Below, piece after piece: positions 1 through 12,285 of a stretch of 64,000 nucleotides of DNA. The DNA comes from Ficedula albicollis (lineage: Eukaryota > Chordata > Aves > Passeriformes > Muscicapidae), in assembly GCF_000247815.1 (NCBI RefSeq), contig NC_021675.1, forward strand, positions 69,232,051 through 69,296,050, read 5' to 3'. Positions within the stretch are counted from its first letter, which is position 1. Every line of letters starts with the position of its first letter. Position numbers and translations under genes: made by a program. Below the pieces are notes generated by a model that had not been told where the DNA came from, made no database searches, and saw only the letters and a program-made list of their open reading frames with translations.

Positions 1-823
1 ATGATGCGTTATATATGTGAGGAAGGAGCTAGAAAAAAAGAAAAGACCATTAAGCAGAGGTTAAAGTGGGAATGGAGAACAGATCCATCTGTGCAACCTC
101 TCCCTTTCTCCCTTGTTGATAAGTTATTCCAGAATGTCCAGTGCTCCCCAGTGTCAATCCAGAGTCAGCAATAAAGCAAACCAGTCACATTTGATCTTCT
201 TGTAATATTTGGGGCATGGACTCAGCCTCCTGCAAAGCACTTGCCACTCTCCTGGGTGCAGTGGCACAAAGCGAGCGAAACATTGATGCAGAATTTACAA
301 AATTCCTGGATGCGCTGGCCGGCGAAAGGAGGATTTCTTTGGGAAACGCCAGTTGGAAAACCAAGAGGAAACGTCCCAGGTTCAGCAGCCTCCACTTCAA
401 TCACTGCCTGCAGCCCCAGGGCAGCCCTCCCATGCCAAGTTTCCATGGATTTCTTACCATGCAGCCATCAGACTGAAACCTTGGCAGCTCCAGGCTAACC
501 CAGGACTGACTCCTGGATCCAGCACCAGTAACCTGGAAGCCCTGAGCATCCTGGCTCCAGAAAGGATTTCCTCCGTGCCTCAAGGCTTCCTGCTACAAGT
601 GTGTTAATTTGGAGGGCTTCAGGACACTCCAGATTGCCAGAGTCATAAATTCCAAGGATTGCAGGATTTCCACGGCCTGAACTCCTGTGTGTCTCAGCCC
701 AGGGAATGTTCTTAGCCAAGGACTTTGCATTTTCTGCACTCTGTGGCAATGGATGTTTGGGAAAGAGGAGAGAGCAGGCTGTTCCACAGTGCAGATCCAT
801 CCACTGGTGGTTGACTGTTGCTG

Positions 824-881
824 TGTTTTTCTCCATGGATTAACAAGTGTTCTGTTTTTCTCCATGGATTAGCAAGTGTTC
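824..881. repeat. 29-bp tandem duplication
   Basis: TGTTTTTCTCCATGGATTA at 824 and 853; one difference. Confidence 0.9.
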
Positions 882-1084
882 CCATGTCAGCTGGTAGCTG
901 TCAGGTTCCCAGAAATCCTTTTTAGACAACAGGGTGTGCTGGAAGTTTTATGACTTTTTTTTTTTTAATTCATAGTTCCTCACAAATTTTCATTAGTTTT
1001 CTTATAGTTGCTGGAGTTCTGGTTGTTTTTAAAGAAACAAATATCAAACACTGATATTCCCCCCAAAACCACACATCTGGATTT

Positions 1085-1198
1085 CCAGGTAGCTCTGTTC
1101 CTGAGCATGGATTGGCACATTCTGCAAAAGAACCAAGTCTTCCAGGTAGCTCTGTTCCTGAGCATGGATTGACACATTCTGCAAAAGAACAAAGTTTT
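1085..1198. repeat. 57-bp tandem duplication
   Basis: CCAGGTAGCTCTGTTCCTG at 1,085 and 1,142; about three differences. Confidence 0.92.
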
Positions 1199-3924
1199 AA
1201 CGATTCCATCTGTCACATTGAAATCACAGGGATTTGGGCCACTGGCTTTGTGAAATTATAGATGATTGGGGATGGGAACTGTCTTAAAAGATGATCTTGT
1301 CCCTCCCTTGACCTCAGGTCAGAGGAAATAGAATTATAAAATGAGCATGTGGTGGAGTATTTCTGTTACATGGGAATTTCTGGCTGTCCTGATGTTATGA
1401 AACTGATTGCAGTGTGCAAATCTGCTTTTGCTGCTTTGTGTGATCCAGGCAGAATCTGCATCACTACAAATCAGTTCTGAATGGGCTATAACTGAGGGAA
1501 AAGCCTTTCCATCCTGCAGCAGTGCAAGTATAGAGTGTGTGACATAAACTCACCCAAAATCCAACTCCTGATTAACACCTCAGCCTTTGCTGCCTCCCCT
1601 TTCCCAACAGCCCCAGTCCCATAAGTCACTTTGTTTATCCAGACTCCCATTCACACAACACACACCTTTCATCCTTCCAGCATCCTCACCCTTCCAACTG
1701 TCTGAGAATGTAACTGGGATCCCTGGAGCCTATCCCTGCTTTAAATGGATTGCTGTTACCAAGGAAGGACTCTGAGCTGATATTTCTGTTTCTTTACCAG
1801 GTCAGGACTGACATGCCAAACTTTCATTTGTCCATGTTTTTCCCTGTGCATGGATCAGGCCACATCTGTTCAACAGCTTGCAGCTTTGCTTTCCAGAAGA
1901 GACATTATTTGGATCCAGGATCACTCCAGGCTCAATTTCATGTCTGACAAGGAGCTCCTCCTTTTCTTCTCAGACATGGGCTTCATGGTACTAGGCAGGG
2001 TACTGATATTTTAGAGCTGCTTTTAAGAGGTATTAAAGATGTTATCAGATGTTATCAGACAGCCCAGCTCATCTGAGCCTTTGGGATGAGAGGCAAGTAG
2101 GAAAAAAGAAATCCACCTGGAAAAACTCATCCCTAGAAATTGGCCATTGGGCAGCCACATGGCTGTGTGCAGTTTGGAAGTAAATAAGCCCCACATTCAT
2201 GGAAAATTGATCTGTGGAGTGATTTGGGCCTTCCAGGTGTAACAGGAGGATCCAGAAACACTCAGGGGTGCAAGGGAAAGCATCACCTCCAGATATCCAA
2301 AGTTAAAGGCAGAGGTGCCCAGCCTCAAATACTCTCTGAATTGGGGCCCATATACAGGAACAGGAGCTCAGACACCTTTTTCTTCAGCCCAACACACACA
2401 GAGGCACATCCAGGTTTAAAGAGCCTGGTTCAGTCACAAAAACAATGGGGTTTTTTATACAGCAGAAGAGTCGTGTGGCTGCAAGCAGTGATTACTGCCC
2501 TGTGCCTGGCTGCACTCTGGAACTCAGACCACAGCATCCCACTGATGGCCTGATAAATATTTGGGATTGGCATCCATTGGCATGGGCAAGTGGAAGAGCT
2601 GGGACCAGGGAAGTGCCCTGCTCTAGAGACAGAAGGCAGAAGGTCACTCTGAGTGCCCAACATCCAGGTGCACTGGGAATAAACTGCATTTATTAAGGGC
2701 ATCCCCAGCACTGGTGGCTTGGAGGCAGCAGGGACACAGGGCCAGGCTTTGAAAAGCCCCTGAGAGCTGCAGCTGGCTCCTCAGCTCTGCAGTCTGTGTG
2801 GTTCCTCAGTGCCTCCTGTATCCCCTTCCCAGCCATCAGGATGAGTCTGGCACTGAGGAATGTGTGTGTGTGTTGGCCTGCAGTGCTTGTACAGATATTT
2901 CCTGGAAAAGAGCCATCTCTTTCTCTCCTGGCCTTGTGCTGACTGCTTTTCCACCTTCACATCCAGGCTTTTAGCCCATCTCTTCTATATCTCATAATTG
3001 GCACCCTGGCTAATTCATCAGAGATATATTTGTATTTTATTATTTTTCTGAATATTAATTTTATTTGGGAAAGTGGAGCAGCTCCAGCTCTCCAGTCTGA
3101 CTGAGGAGAGCAGCCAGGTTTTGAAAGAACCATCCCTCAAGGATTTCCTTTAGCACCTTGCAGAGAGAGACCCAGGGGGATTCACCCCAACCAGGTCACA
3201 GGGGGGGACACCTCAGGGAGAGGAATCCTGAGGAGGGAATGGAGAAACAAGGTGATCCCCCACGCACCAGCAGGAGAGGCAGAGCAGTGATGGCAGCACT
3301 GGGATGGAAAACCTCCCAGCTCCAGTGCTGGAACCTGCAGGGCTCCAGTGCCACTGGCTGAGTTTGCTGAGTGCTTGCAGGCAGGGCTGCCCTGGGGTTT
3401 TTCCTCTCTGGAAAAGGAAACCCTGGGGTTTTTCTTGATTTTCCTCTTTGGGGCATGGCCAGGGATGAGCTCGTGCTCCTGTCCCTGGGAGATGTCAGCA
3501 CAGGGAGGAAAGCACAGGAGAGAGTCGCTGGCAGGTGCTGTTTGCTTGCCCTGAACAGAGAGTATTTTGATGGGGATCTTCCAAGTGTCCCCAGAGAAAG
3601 CATTAGGTGTGAGAAGGAAAAGGGAGATGTTTATTTATAATAAGCCTTTTGGTTGTTTGAAGGTTTTTACTTCTCATGATCTTGGTTATCCATATTCTGC
3701 TCGATTGAGAGGGGAAAGCTCACACATCAGCAGAAAGGCATGTTAATAAAAAAGCTCTTTTTCATTATGTTTTCCATTAATACATCTGCTTTTCCAGCTC
3801 CTTGGGGAGTCCTTAGAACCACTCCAAGGTGGGCTGTGTCTCCCACAGATGCAAGGCTGCATCAGCACATCCAACACCACAAGGACAGCCCAGGCTGCTC
3901 CCCAGAGCTGCAGGACAGTTTCAG

Positions 3925-4167
3925 CATCTCACAGAATCACCACAGAATGGTTTGGGTTGGAAAGGACCTCAAACATCATCCCCTGCCATGGGCAGGGACA
4001 CCTTCCACCATCCCAGGCTGCTCCAAGCCCATCCAGCCTGGCCTTGGACACTTCCAGGGATCCAGGGGCAGCCACAGCTTCTCTGGGAAATCTGTGCTGG
4101 GGCTCCATCACCAGCAAAGAAAGGAATTTCTTCCAGTACCCAGAATGTCACACATTGATTTCCCCAG

Positions 4168-4170
<3 letters not shown>
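3925..4170 (-). mobile_element. CR1 LINE 3' fragment
   Basis: This is the reverse complement of the CR1 3' end: CACAGAATGGTTTGGGTTGG, then CCATGGGCAGGGACACC and GGCAGCCACAGCTTCTC. It runs straight into the A30-C32-A12 homopolymer block. Confidence 0.85.
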
Positions 4171-4171
<1 letters not shown>

Positions 4172-4243
<72 letters not shown>

Positions 4244-4245
4244 AA
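4172..4245. repeat. Compound homopolymer A30-C32-A12
   Basis: Thirty A, thirty-two C, then twelve A, directly after a reverse CR1. Confidence 0.97.
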
Positions 4246-7034
4246 GGAGCTTTAATGTTGCTGGGACCTGAGTGACTGCTCACAGCTGGCTCAGGGCTCT
4301 GCCCATGGCATTCACAAGGTCCTTGCAGACCCTGACAGCTGTGTCAGCAGATATCTGTGAGAGGAAGGGCCCAGCAAGGCCTCTGCAGTGCTTGTTTCTT
4401 CTCAGCTTTGTTTGCTCTGGGTAATTATTGTGGCACCGAAGGATTTTAACTCTGGACGTGAGAGCGCAGAGAGACTAACTGCTCTCAAATATCAACAGTG
4501 TAGTTCACTGTAATTAATTAAATGCTGACATGATCCCCAACAAGCAAAACCTTCATTATGCTCAAATTAAACCCCCTGACACGGTTGCTTGACTCACTGT
4601 CAGTGCCTCCAAGTGCAATCAAATGCACAGAAATCACAGCACACGTGTGGAACACAGGGAAAGATCTTACAGCAGGGAATAAAGGTCACTGCTATTCCTA
4701 ATTAAAGCAGTTTCTGGAGCAGACAAGCAGTTTCTTAAATAGTTCTTGCCCTTATCATGTCTGAAGTTTTCTGTGTCAGGATAATTTTTACAACTCTTTT
4801 ATATTCAAGACCCACCACGGTTTGGGATGGAGTTTCAAGGTTTGAAGGGGATGCTCTGAGTCTCTGCAGTGATTCACAGACACCTGCAGCTCTAAACACC
4901 TCATTAAATCATTTTTTTCTACTCCCCCATAACTCAAAGAAAAGTTTTCTCCATGAACAGACGCTCAGCCTTAACTCAGGGCTACAAATAATGCAGAATC
5001 CCTGCCTCCAGTTATGCTTTTCCCAATTGTTTTATATCCTTGCTATTACAAATGACTGCTTTCTTCCCAGAGTAAATTTATCTAGCTAGAACTTCAAGCC
5101 ATTAAATTTTTCTGCCATTCTTGGCTAGATTAAAGATATGTTTCCTGTCAGAAACAGCTTCTCCTGTATTTCACCATGAAGTGTGAGCAAATCACTTCAG
5201 TTTCTCCTGGACAATGCAAATACATCAAGACCCTTTAATCTCATTGTCCAAGTCGAGCTGCCAGACATTTGTGTTGCCTTGTAGAGCTCCTCAGAGCATT
5301 TTCTGTCTCCTTGGCTTCTTTTCTGCTCTGTGGGCACAGAAAAGGGGTGTGATTTTCCATATGAGTAACCTCAGTTTTTCAGTCTTTCTTAGTCTGGTTC
5401 ACCTGCTCCCGTTCTTGGCATTTGATGTTCTGAGTGTGAGTTATTATTATAAATTCTCTGTGACACGTTGCTCCTAGGTGAATCACACCTGTCTTTTTGC
5501 CAACAGCCCTGACAGCCATTCTGTGAAGGAGGTGACTGTAAGAGCAAGTCATCCACTTGTTCCTGGAAGGAAAAACGTTCCTCCAATGAATCATTTAACT
5601 AAAACATTCCCACGTGCTCAGGGTGAGCACAAATACTGATCCAGAAGTGACATTATTGCTAATACATGCACTACTGGGGACTCTCAAGTTCAGAAGATAT
5701 TTTCATGCTTAATGCCCGCGAGTTTAAGGAGAGTTCAGTGTGTAACAACCTTTAAAATCTGTGCCACCACCTTTATGTTAGGGATCATCCTGTGGCTCAG
5801 CTTCACACAGTAGTGCAGGATATTTAATTATGAACAGGTTGATAATAACTAAGAAGCAGGTCAGTGGTGTTGTCTGAGACAGATGGCTTCTCTTGCCAGG
5901 GGATTTGCTCTTTTCAGTGTTCTGGATATCTGGAGGAAATTTTTAGGGGATCTGCATTGAAGGCAAGCCCAGTCCTGCCTCACAGCAAGAGTAGAGTCTC
6001 CTTACCCAGCCTCAAATTCAATGCACAAAGAGGGGACTGAACAACTCTGCTCGAAGGTCTTCTGACCAAGACACCCTGGGGACCCCTTGGGGACACCCAC
6101 AGACTCCCCCAGTGTCCCCCAGGATCCCCCCAGATTTCAGACAGCTGCTGGTGGAAGTGCACAAGCAGAGCCAGTCATATATGGCCTGGGCTTTTTGTTC
6201 CCTTGAAACAAGAACACATCAAAGTGACCAAAGAAGGAAGTGGCAAGTCAGAAATTGGTGGTGATGGAAAAAAGAGAGGATAATAATTTCCTGGGATGAT
6301 TCTTTTCTTGGTAAGGGCTATCCACAAAAGCAGCACTTTCTCAAGGAGGGATTGAAAGCCTACCTAGAGTCACTTCTGTGGAATGAGAAGTGAACATGCA
6401 AAATTTGCATATCCAAGAGCTAATTAAGAATCAAGGCCATGTGAAGGCAGGGAGAGTACCCCATGTGCCATGTCTGATATTTCTGAGTTGTGAGTGAAGA
6501 GCATGGGAGCAAAGAGACTTGTTTATCCAAGGAAGAGGTGGAAGAGAGGCAGACAGAATCTCATGGGCCGTACTCAAAGAGTCACGAAAATGGAATGCAA
6601 ATCTTCATCCTTCCCCTTCAGGTTCGGAAATTAAAAAATAAATAGGGATAGGGCTGAGATGGATCAGGAAGCATGTCAGTGGAGAGAGAGCCTCATTACC
6701 ATAATGAGACACTTTGAGACACTCTTCTCTCCTCAGCAGAGATCCCATTGCCCCGTGCAGGCACTAAAACCAGGGAAATGCAGCATGGATTTTGCATTCC
6801 CTCTCCTGAAATACCTCCTGAAAACTCCCCGTGGCTGTAGAGCTTATACAAAACCACTGTGATGTGATGGTTGGTCTGCTCCCACTCTCCTTGGTCCTTC
6901 CCAGCATTGTCTCTGTGCTTGTCCCAGGCTCAGCTCTATGGATAAGACAACCAGGCAGCCAATTTTTGCTTCTTGTGTCAAAATGTGTGGCTTAAGTGCA
7001 TCACTGCTGAATAACCAGATAAGAGCAATCTGCT

Positions 7035-7135
7035 CTAGTGGTGGCATCCCTGCCCACGGCAGGGGGTTGGAATTGGAAGAGATGATCTTTAAGGTCCCTT
7101 CAAACCCAAAGCATTCCACAATTCTGTGGTGACAT
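7035..7135 (+). mobile_element. CR1 LINE 3' end, short
   Basis: CATCCCTGCCCACGGCAGGG is followed by AAGGTCCCTTCAAACCC and an ATTCTGTGG-type end. Confidence 0.8.
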
Positions 7136-7599
7136 CAGACAGATGTGACCTTCCCTGTGGAGATGAGGGAAAGGGCTGGGTAACAGGGGTCCTTCCCAGG
7201 CAATCAGTGCAGCATTTAACAGCAGAATTTATCCCTTTGCCTTAAGGGCTTCAGGAACTGTGGGGAGTGATGAGGATGTTGTTATCTCACCACTCCTGAT
7301 ATATTTTTGGAGCTCAGTTCCACTGACCCATTGTTTTCTGAGAGAGGGGGGAAAATGTCCCTTTTTGAAGTGTGATGTGTTTAGAGCTTCATATCAGCTG
7401 AAAAATGTCTTTCAGGGCTGGGGAGAGACAGACCAGCTCTTTACTATCGCCCCTGAATATTTCCAGGTTAGGGGAAAAGGCGGAAATATGGTTGGGGTTT
7501 TAAGTTTCCCCTCTTATCACAGGAAAAAAACGTGAAGAAAGAGAAAGTGAGCGATGGGAAACCGTGGATTTTTCCATGCAAGCTAAAGCCAAAAGGGCT

Positions 7600-8050
7600 G
7601 TGCCTTGGAGCCGAGCGCGGAAACAGGGCAGGCGTTGGAGGATTTTCCCCTCCAAGCCTGAAAAGAAATAAGAAGCTGGCTGGCTGGTCTTGAATAACCC
7701 CTCCTGAGCTGCGAAACCAGCCACAGTTTTTCATCAGAGCTGAAAATATCCACCTCCCCCATCCTCTTTTTTTTCCACCATCACCCTTTCCTCCGTGACG
7801 GCACCGGGCGCGGCGGCGCGGCGCTTTGGAGGATGCTGTCCAGCATCCATCAGGGCTGGCAGTGCCAGGAGGGGACAGGCTGCAGTGCCAGGAGGGGACA
7901 GGCTCCAGGGCCAGTGACGTCCTGTCTGCCCAGCTCTGATAGAAGCAGAAAAGTCCGGGTGCCAGCACGGTGGAAACGCGCCGAGGAGGCTCCCACACTT
8001 CCTCTCCATATCGTGTTTTCCCGGCGCTCACATCCCAGTGCTGGCAATTC
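7600..8050. promoter_or_regulatory. CpG-rich patch with a CRE-like site in the ADRA1D intron
   Basis: The surrounding DNA is CpG-poor, but here CpGs cluster (GAGCGCGG near 7,614; GGGCGCGGCGGCGCGGCGC near 7,806; ACGCGCCG near 7,975). TGACGTCC at 7,915-7,922 matches seven of eight bases of a CRE. It could be an internal promoter or enhancer; no linked exon is seen. Confidence 0.35.
7860..7905. repeat. 23-bp tandem duplication
   Basis: CAGTGCCAGGAGGGGACAGG at 7,860 and 7,883, inside the CpG-rich patch. Confidence 0.9.
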
Positions 8051-8929
8051 CCAGCCATCACCCGCCACAGTGGCTCCCTGTAGGAACATCACACACCAGT
8101 GGTGTCACCTGTGTTGGGGTCTTGGCAACACTCACCTGCCCCAGGTGAGTCCAGCTCACACTGAGCTTCACATTGAAGTCAGGATTTGTGCGTTTTGCTC
8201 TGGTTACAAAATTTTGTTCCCCGAGTTGGGTTGGTCCCAATGAAAAATTGCCTTTTTCCTCTGTGCTGTGCAGATCTGGCCTGGCTGTACATGAAATGCC
8301 ATGTGTTCCCAGCAGGATTCAGCCCTTCCAAGGCCTACCCTGCAGCCAAATCTGATCTACATATTTACGAGCTTGTAAACAGGACGGGGCGGGTGAGTTC
8401 ACATTCTTAGAAAACCAAGTGCAGAGAAAAGAACTTCTGAGTTGGAAAAACAAAGAGTAGTCTTGGGCCTGACCCAGCAAACACTCTGGTTTTTCCAAGA
8501 CTTGGATGGCTTGCTTGAGGATCATTCCCCTCCATTCCTTTTCTACAGGATTTCCCAAGCTTACCTTTTCATTTGGGAAAAAATACACAATCCCAGTGTT
8601 TCGGAGGAGGAAGCTTGATAGAAAAGAGAAATTTTATATTGGAGATGAGTGAAGCCTGACTTGTGTTTGCAGAAGCCACCAAAGACCAACAGTTCCTTGC
8701 AAAGGGAAGTTTGAGGAAGGTATTAAAAGGAATTGAAACAGCAGAAGGCAACTGGAGGGCTCAGCACCAAATACCACTGTCAATAAATGAAGGAATAGTC
8801 TGGAACAGTAATTCCCAAATGGTGCTCTCCAGATCTTGACAGTCCATGAAGGCCTGGTAAATGGTTCATGGAAAACTAGAGTTTAAGTGAGCCAGCCAGC
8901 AGAAGAATTTGAGGATTAACAGTTTGTCA

Positions 8930-9225
8930 TAGAATCATGGAATAGGTTGGGTTGGAAGGGACCTTGAAGATCTCGTTCTAGTCGTGGCCATGGGCAGGGA
9001 CACCTTCTGCTGTCCCAGGCTGCTCCAAGCCCTGTCCAGCCTGGCCTTGGACACTTTCAGGGATCCAGGGGCAGCCACAGCTTCTCTGAACAAGTTCCAG
9101 GTTCCAGAGCCTCTCCACCTTCTGAGCAAAGAGTTTCTTCCTGGTAACTCCTTTAAATCCCTCTTCTTTCAGTTGAAGAACATTTCCCCTCGTTTTATCA
9201 CTGCCCTTGTCAAATCAATGCCTAT
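8930..9225 (-). mobile_element. CR1 LINE 3' fragment
   Basis: In the reverse orientation it shows the ATAGAATCATGGAATAGG end, GGTTGGAAGGGACCTTG, the GGCAGCCACAGCTTCTC segment, and older CR1 sequence through CTTTCAGTTGAAGAAC. Confidence 0.85.
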
Positions 9226-10139
9226 GGTTGGATTTTTGCCCATGAGACATTCTACCTATGGCTTATTCCTGCTGAGCTGGCAGCAAGGCAGCTTGTCTGT
9301 GAATGTTTCCCTTCCCCAGGCTGGTCATCCAGGCTGTGCTTCCCCGAGGTGTGCTCAGGGAAGAGATTCCCAGTTCGGGCACAGCACGAGCTCAGGATGC
9401 TCCAGTTTGGAGAGCAGAGAGCCCCAGGAACGCTCCTCTCTGAGCAAGCTCTGCACTGCCCTGGAGGGAGCTTAGCAACCCCACAAGGCCATTGTGTTCC
9501 TTCAGATCCCCAGCCAGATGGAAATTTTCTTTTTAAAGGCTGCCCCGAGCGCGTTTGCTCTGGTGAACCATCCCAGCACGGATCTCAGCCGTGCTCACTC
9601 CAACATCAGCACATGGACTCCAGTCCCCTTCCTGCTCAGGCAGCAGGACAAGAGCTCTTGACATGCAGCTCAGTTGCCCTGACTTTTTTCTTCTCTCAGG
9701 AGACTCTTTTTTTATTATTATTTTATTTGTATCTGGTAAATAAGAACCTTCCTAATAGCTCCCTTTGGATTTGCCAGACTGGTCAATCTTGTCTTTTTCC
9801 TAATTTTATTTATGTCCTTTTGCTGAGTCTCATGATTCTAAGATTTGTTTTAAGGTCCCCTCTGGGGCTGGAGTCAGGCTATTATTTGTGAATCAAGGAA
9901 CAGGCAGTTGGACACACATATATCTTTCCCAAGCATAAAAACCACTCCAAAAATATTACCTTTAAGGGAGTCTGTACGAAAAGTCAGATGTCAAACGCCT
10001 ACATCTTTGTCTTTCTTTTAATTTTGTGATTAATTTCAAAGTCCATCTTCCTGTTGACCATGCTTTATTCAGCACTGTGTCCTGAATCTGCTGCCCAGGC
10101 CTTCTTCTTGGAGGATAAACCAAGCAGCTAAAAAGTCTA

Positions 10140-10256
10140 TTCCAGAGCAGTGTTGAAGTGGGTTAATGGGCAGCATGATTTGAGGGTATGAGTTGGAATT
10201 AGATGGTCTTCAAGGCCCCTTCCAATCCAAACCATTCTGTGATTCTGTCATGAAAG
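10140..10256 (+). mobile_element. CR1 LINE 3' end, short
   Basis: TTGGAATTAGATGGTCTTC, CCCTTCCAATCCAAACC and ATTCTGTGATTCTG mark the 3' end. Confidence 0.8.
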
Positions 10257-10404
10257 CATTGCCTTAACCATTTAAAAAATTTATTACAGTTTGGTTTGCA
10301 GTATCCAAGCCCAGGTCTGGTTTCAGGATTTTTCTCCTTTTCCTCTGCCTAGTCCTGCCTCAGTAGAGTCCACAGAACTCCTGTTAAAAATCAAGAAGCA
10401 GGAA

Positions 10405-11072
10405 AAACTCATGGAATCACAGAATACCACGTTAGAAAGGACCTGAAGGCCCATCTGGTCCAGCTTTTCTTGGCCAAAGCACAATTTGAAGGACATGGTC
10501 CAGCATTACATCCAGCTGAATCTTAAAAGTGGAATCCACCACTTCCCTGGGTAAATTATTTTGATGGCTGATTGTTGTCATGGTGAAAAATTGTGTGCAA
10601 TAGGAATATCCCCAGGAATAACTTGTACCCATGACCCTTCATCTTTTCCAAGTGACTCCTTGTAAAAAGGGATTCACAATTTCTTTGTAGCTGCACAGTG
10701 ACAAAACCTCTCCCTCCCCCCTCTTTTCTCAAGAACTTAGCAAGCTCAGTTCTCTCAGCTTTTCCTCACATGGCAGCTTCCCAGTGCTTGGATCATCTTC
10801 CTGGCCACTCTCTGGACCCTCTCCAGCCTGCCCACATCTCTTTTGCCTGGTGGGGACCAAAACTGAACACAGCGAGTACAAAGAGGCACAATTCCTTCTT
10901 CGTCTCTGCTGGTGATGCTCATGTTGGTGCAGATCTTCCTGCAGGGTGGTCCCGGCTCCTGAAGTGTCCACTTCCTCATTCTGCTTGGTGTCATCAGGAA
11001 AATTCATCAGGACACACCTGATCCCATCATCCAGATGAGATGGAGATATTAAACAGCCTTGGGAGTGATATT
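10405..11072 (-). mobile_element. CR1 LINE fragment, longer copy
   Basis: In reverse orientation it begins TGGAATCACAGAATACCACG. About 670 bp of CR1 3' region follow, including the CCACTCTCTGGACCCTCTCC and CCCACATCTCTTTTGCC stretch typical of the region upstream of the CR1 3'UTR. It is continued by a tandemly duplicated block at 11,073-11,662. Confidence 0.75.
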
Positions 11073-11662
11073 GATCCCACTGTGACAAGTTGCCTGTTTG
11101 GGATGAAGCTTTGATTTTTTTGGTTTTTTTTTTTTCCCAGACCAAAGTGCATCAGTTTCTCTAGGAGGCTGTAGAAAACCATATGGAAAACCTTGGAGAA
11201 ATCCAGTCAGGAAGATGCACACTCAGGGCTCCTTTGGGTGGTATCCACTGTGTGCTGCAGGTGCAGTTTCTCCTTACAGACCTTGGTATCAACCCCTCTG
11301 CAGTAGCAGGCCACAATTCCTGAGTTATTGTGCTGCAGGTGCAGTTTCTCCTTACAGACCTTGGTATCAACCCCTCTGCAGTAGCAGGCCAGTTCCTGAG
11401 TTACTGATCCCACTGTGACAAGTTGCCTGTTTGGGATGAAGCTTTGATTTTTTTGGTTTTTTTTTTTTCCCAGACCAAAGTGCATCAGTTTCTCTAGGAG
11501 GCTGTAGAAAACCATATGGAAAACCTTGGAGAAATCCAGTCAGGAAGATGCACACTCAGGGCTCCTTTGGGTGGTATCCACTGTGTGCTGCAGGTGCAGT
11601 TTCTCCTTACAGACCTTGGTATCAACCCCTCTGCAGTAGCAGGCCACAATTCCTGAGTTATT
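11073..11662. repeat. Nested tandem duplication (333-bp units with 76-78-bp subunits)
   Basis: The 333-bp unit starting GATCCCACTGTGACAAG at 11,073 recurs at 11,406. Within the first unit a 78-bp segment starting GTGCTGCAGGTGC occurs at 11,252 and again (76 bp) at 11,330; it occurs once in the second unit (11,585). Identity is nearly perfect, so the duplications are recent. Confidence 0.9.
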
Positions 11663-11859
11663 CCTTTGTTTAACATGTGACTTTCTTCTTTAGAGATCCC
11701 TCATGAAAGACAGAATGTGGTGTATTCCTTGCAGGGCAAGAAGGTTTTGTGCATGGGACATCCAGGTCTTTGGAAGGAGGATGCAATGGATGGAATGACC
11801 TTCTGGGGATTTGCTGATGATGATTTCAGCTGTGAGTTCCCAGATGAATGATCAGCGCC

Positions 11860-12285
11860 CTTCCAAGAAAAATGGGATATAAGAGGATTTGGATTATTAA
11901 GCCTGGAAAAGAGAAGGTTTAGGAGTGAGCTCATAGTGGCTTTCCAGCCTCTGAAGGGAGCATATGAGGAAGATAGAGAGAGACTATTTACAAAATCATG
12001 GAGTGGCAGGAGCAGGGAGATGGATTCACATTGAAAGAGAGTAGGTTTAAATTAGGTATTAAAAAATAATTGTTCCCTGTAAGGGTGGTGAGATCCTGGC
12101 ACAGGGTGCCCAGAGAAGCTGTGGCTGCCCCTGGATCCCTGGCAGTGTCCAAGGCCAGGCTGGACAGGGCTTGGAGCCACCTGGGACAGTGGAATGTGTC
12201 CCTGCCCATGGCAGGGGATGGAACTTAAATGATCTTTCAGGTCCCTTCCAACCCAAACCATTCCCTGATTGTATGATTGAACCTT
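11860..12285 (+). mobile_element. CR1 LINE 3' fragment
   Basis: Includes AAATTAGGTATTAAAAAA, CTGGCACAGGGTGCCCAG, GGCTTGGAGCCACCTGGG and a degraded ATTCCCTGATTGTATGATT end. Confidence 0.85.

Noticed and set aside
7468..8061. 197-codon minus frame in the CpG-rich patch
   Set aside because: No recognisable domain; GC-rich sequence lacks stop codons by chance. The patch is reported as possible regulatory DNA only.
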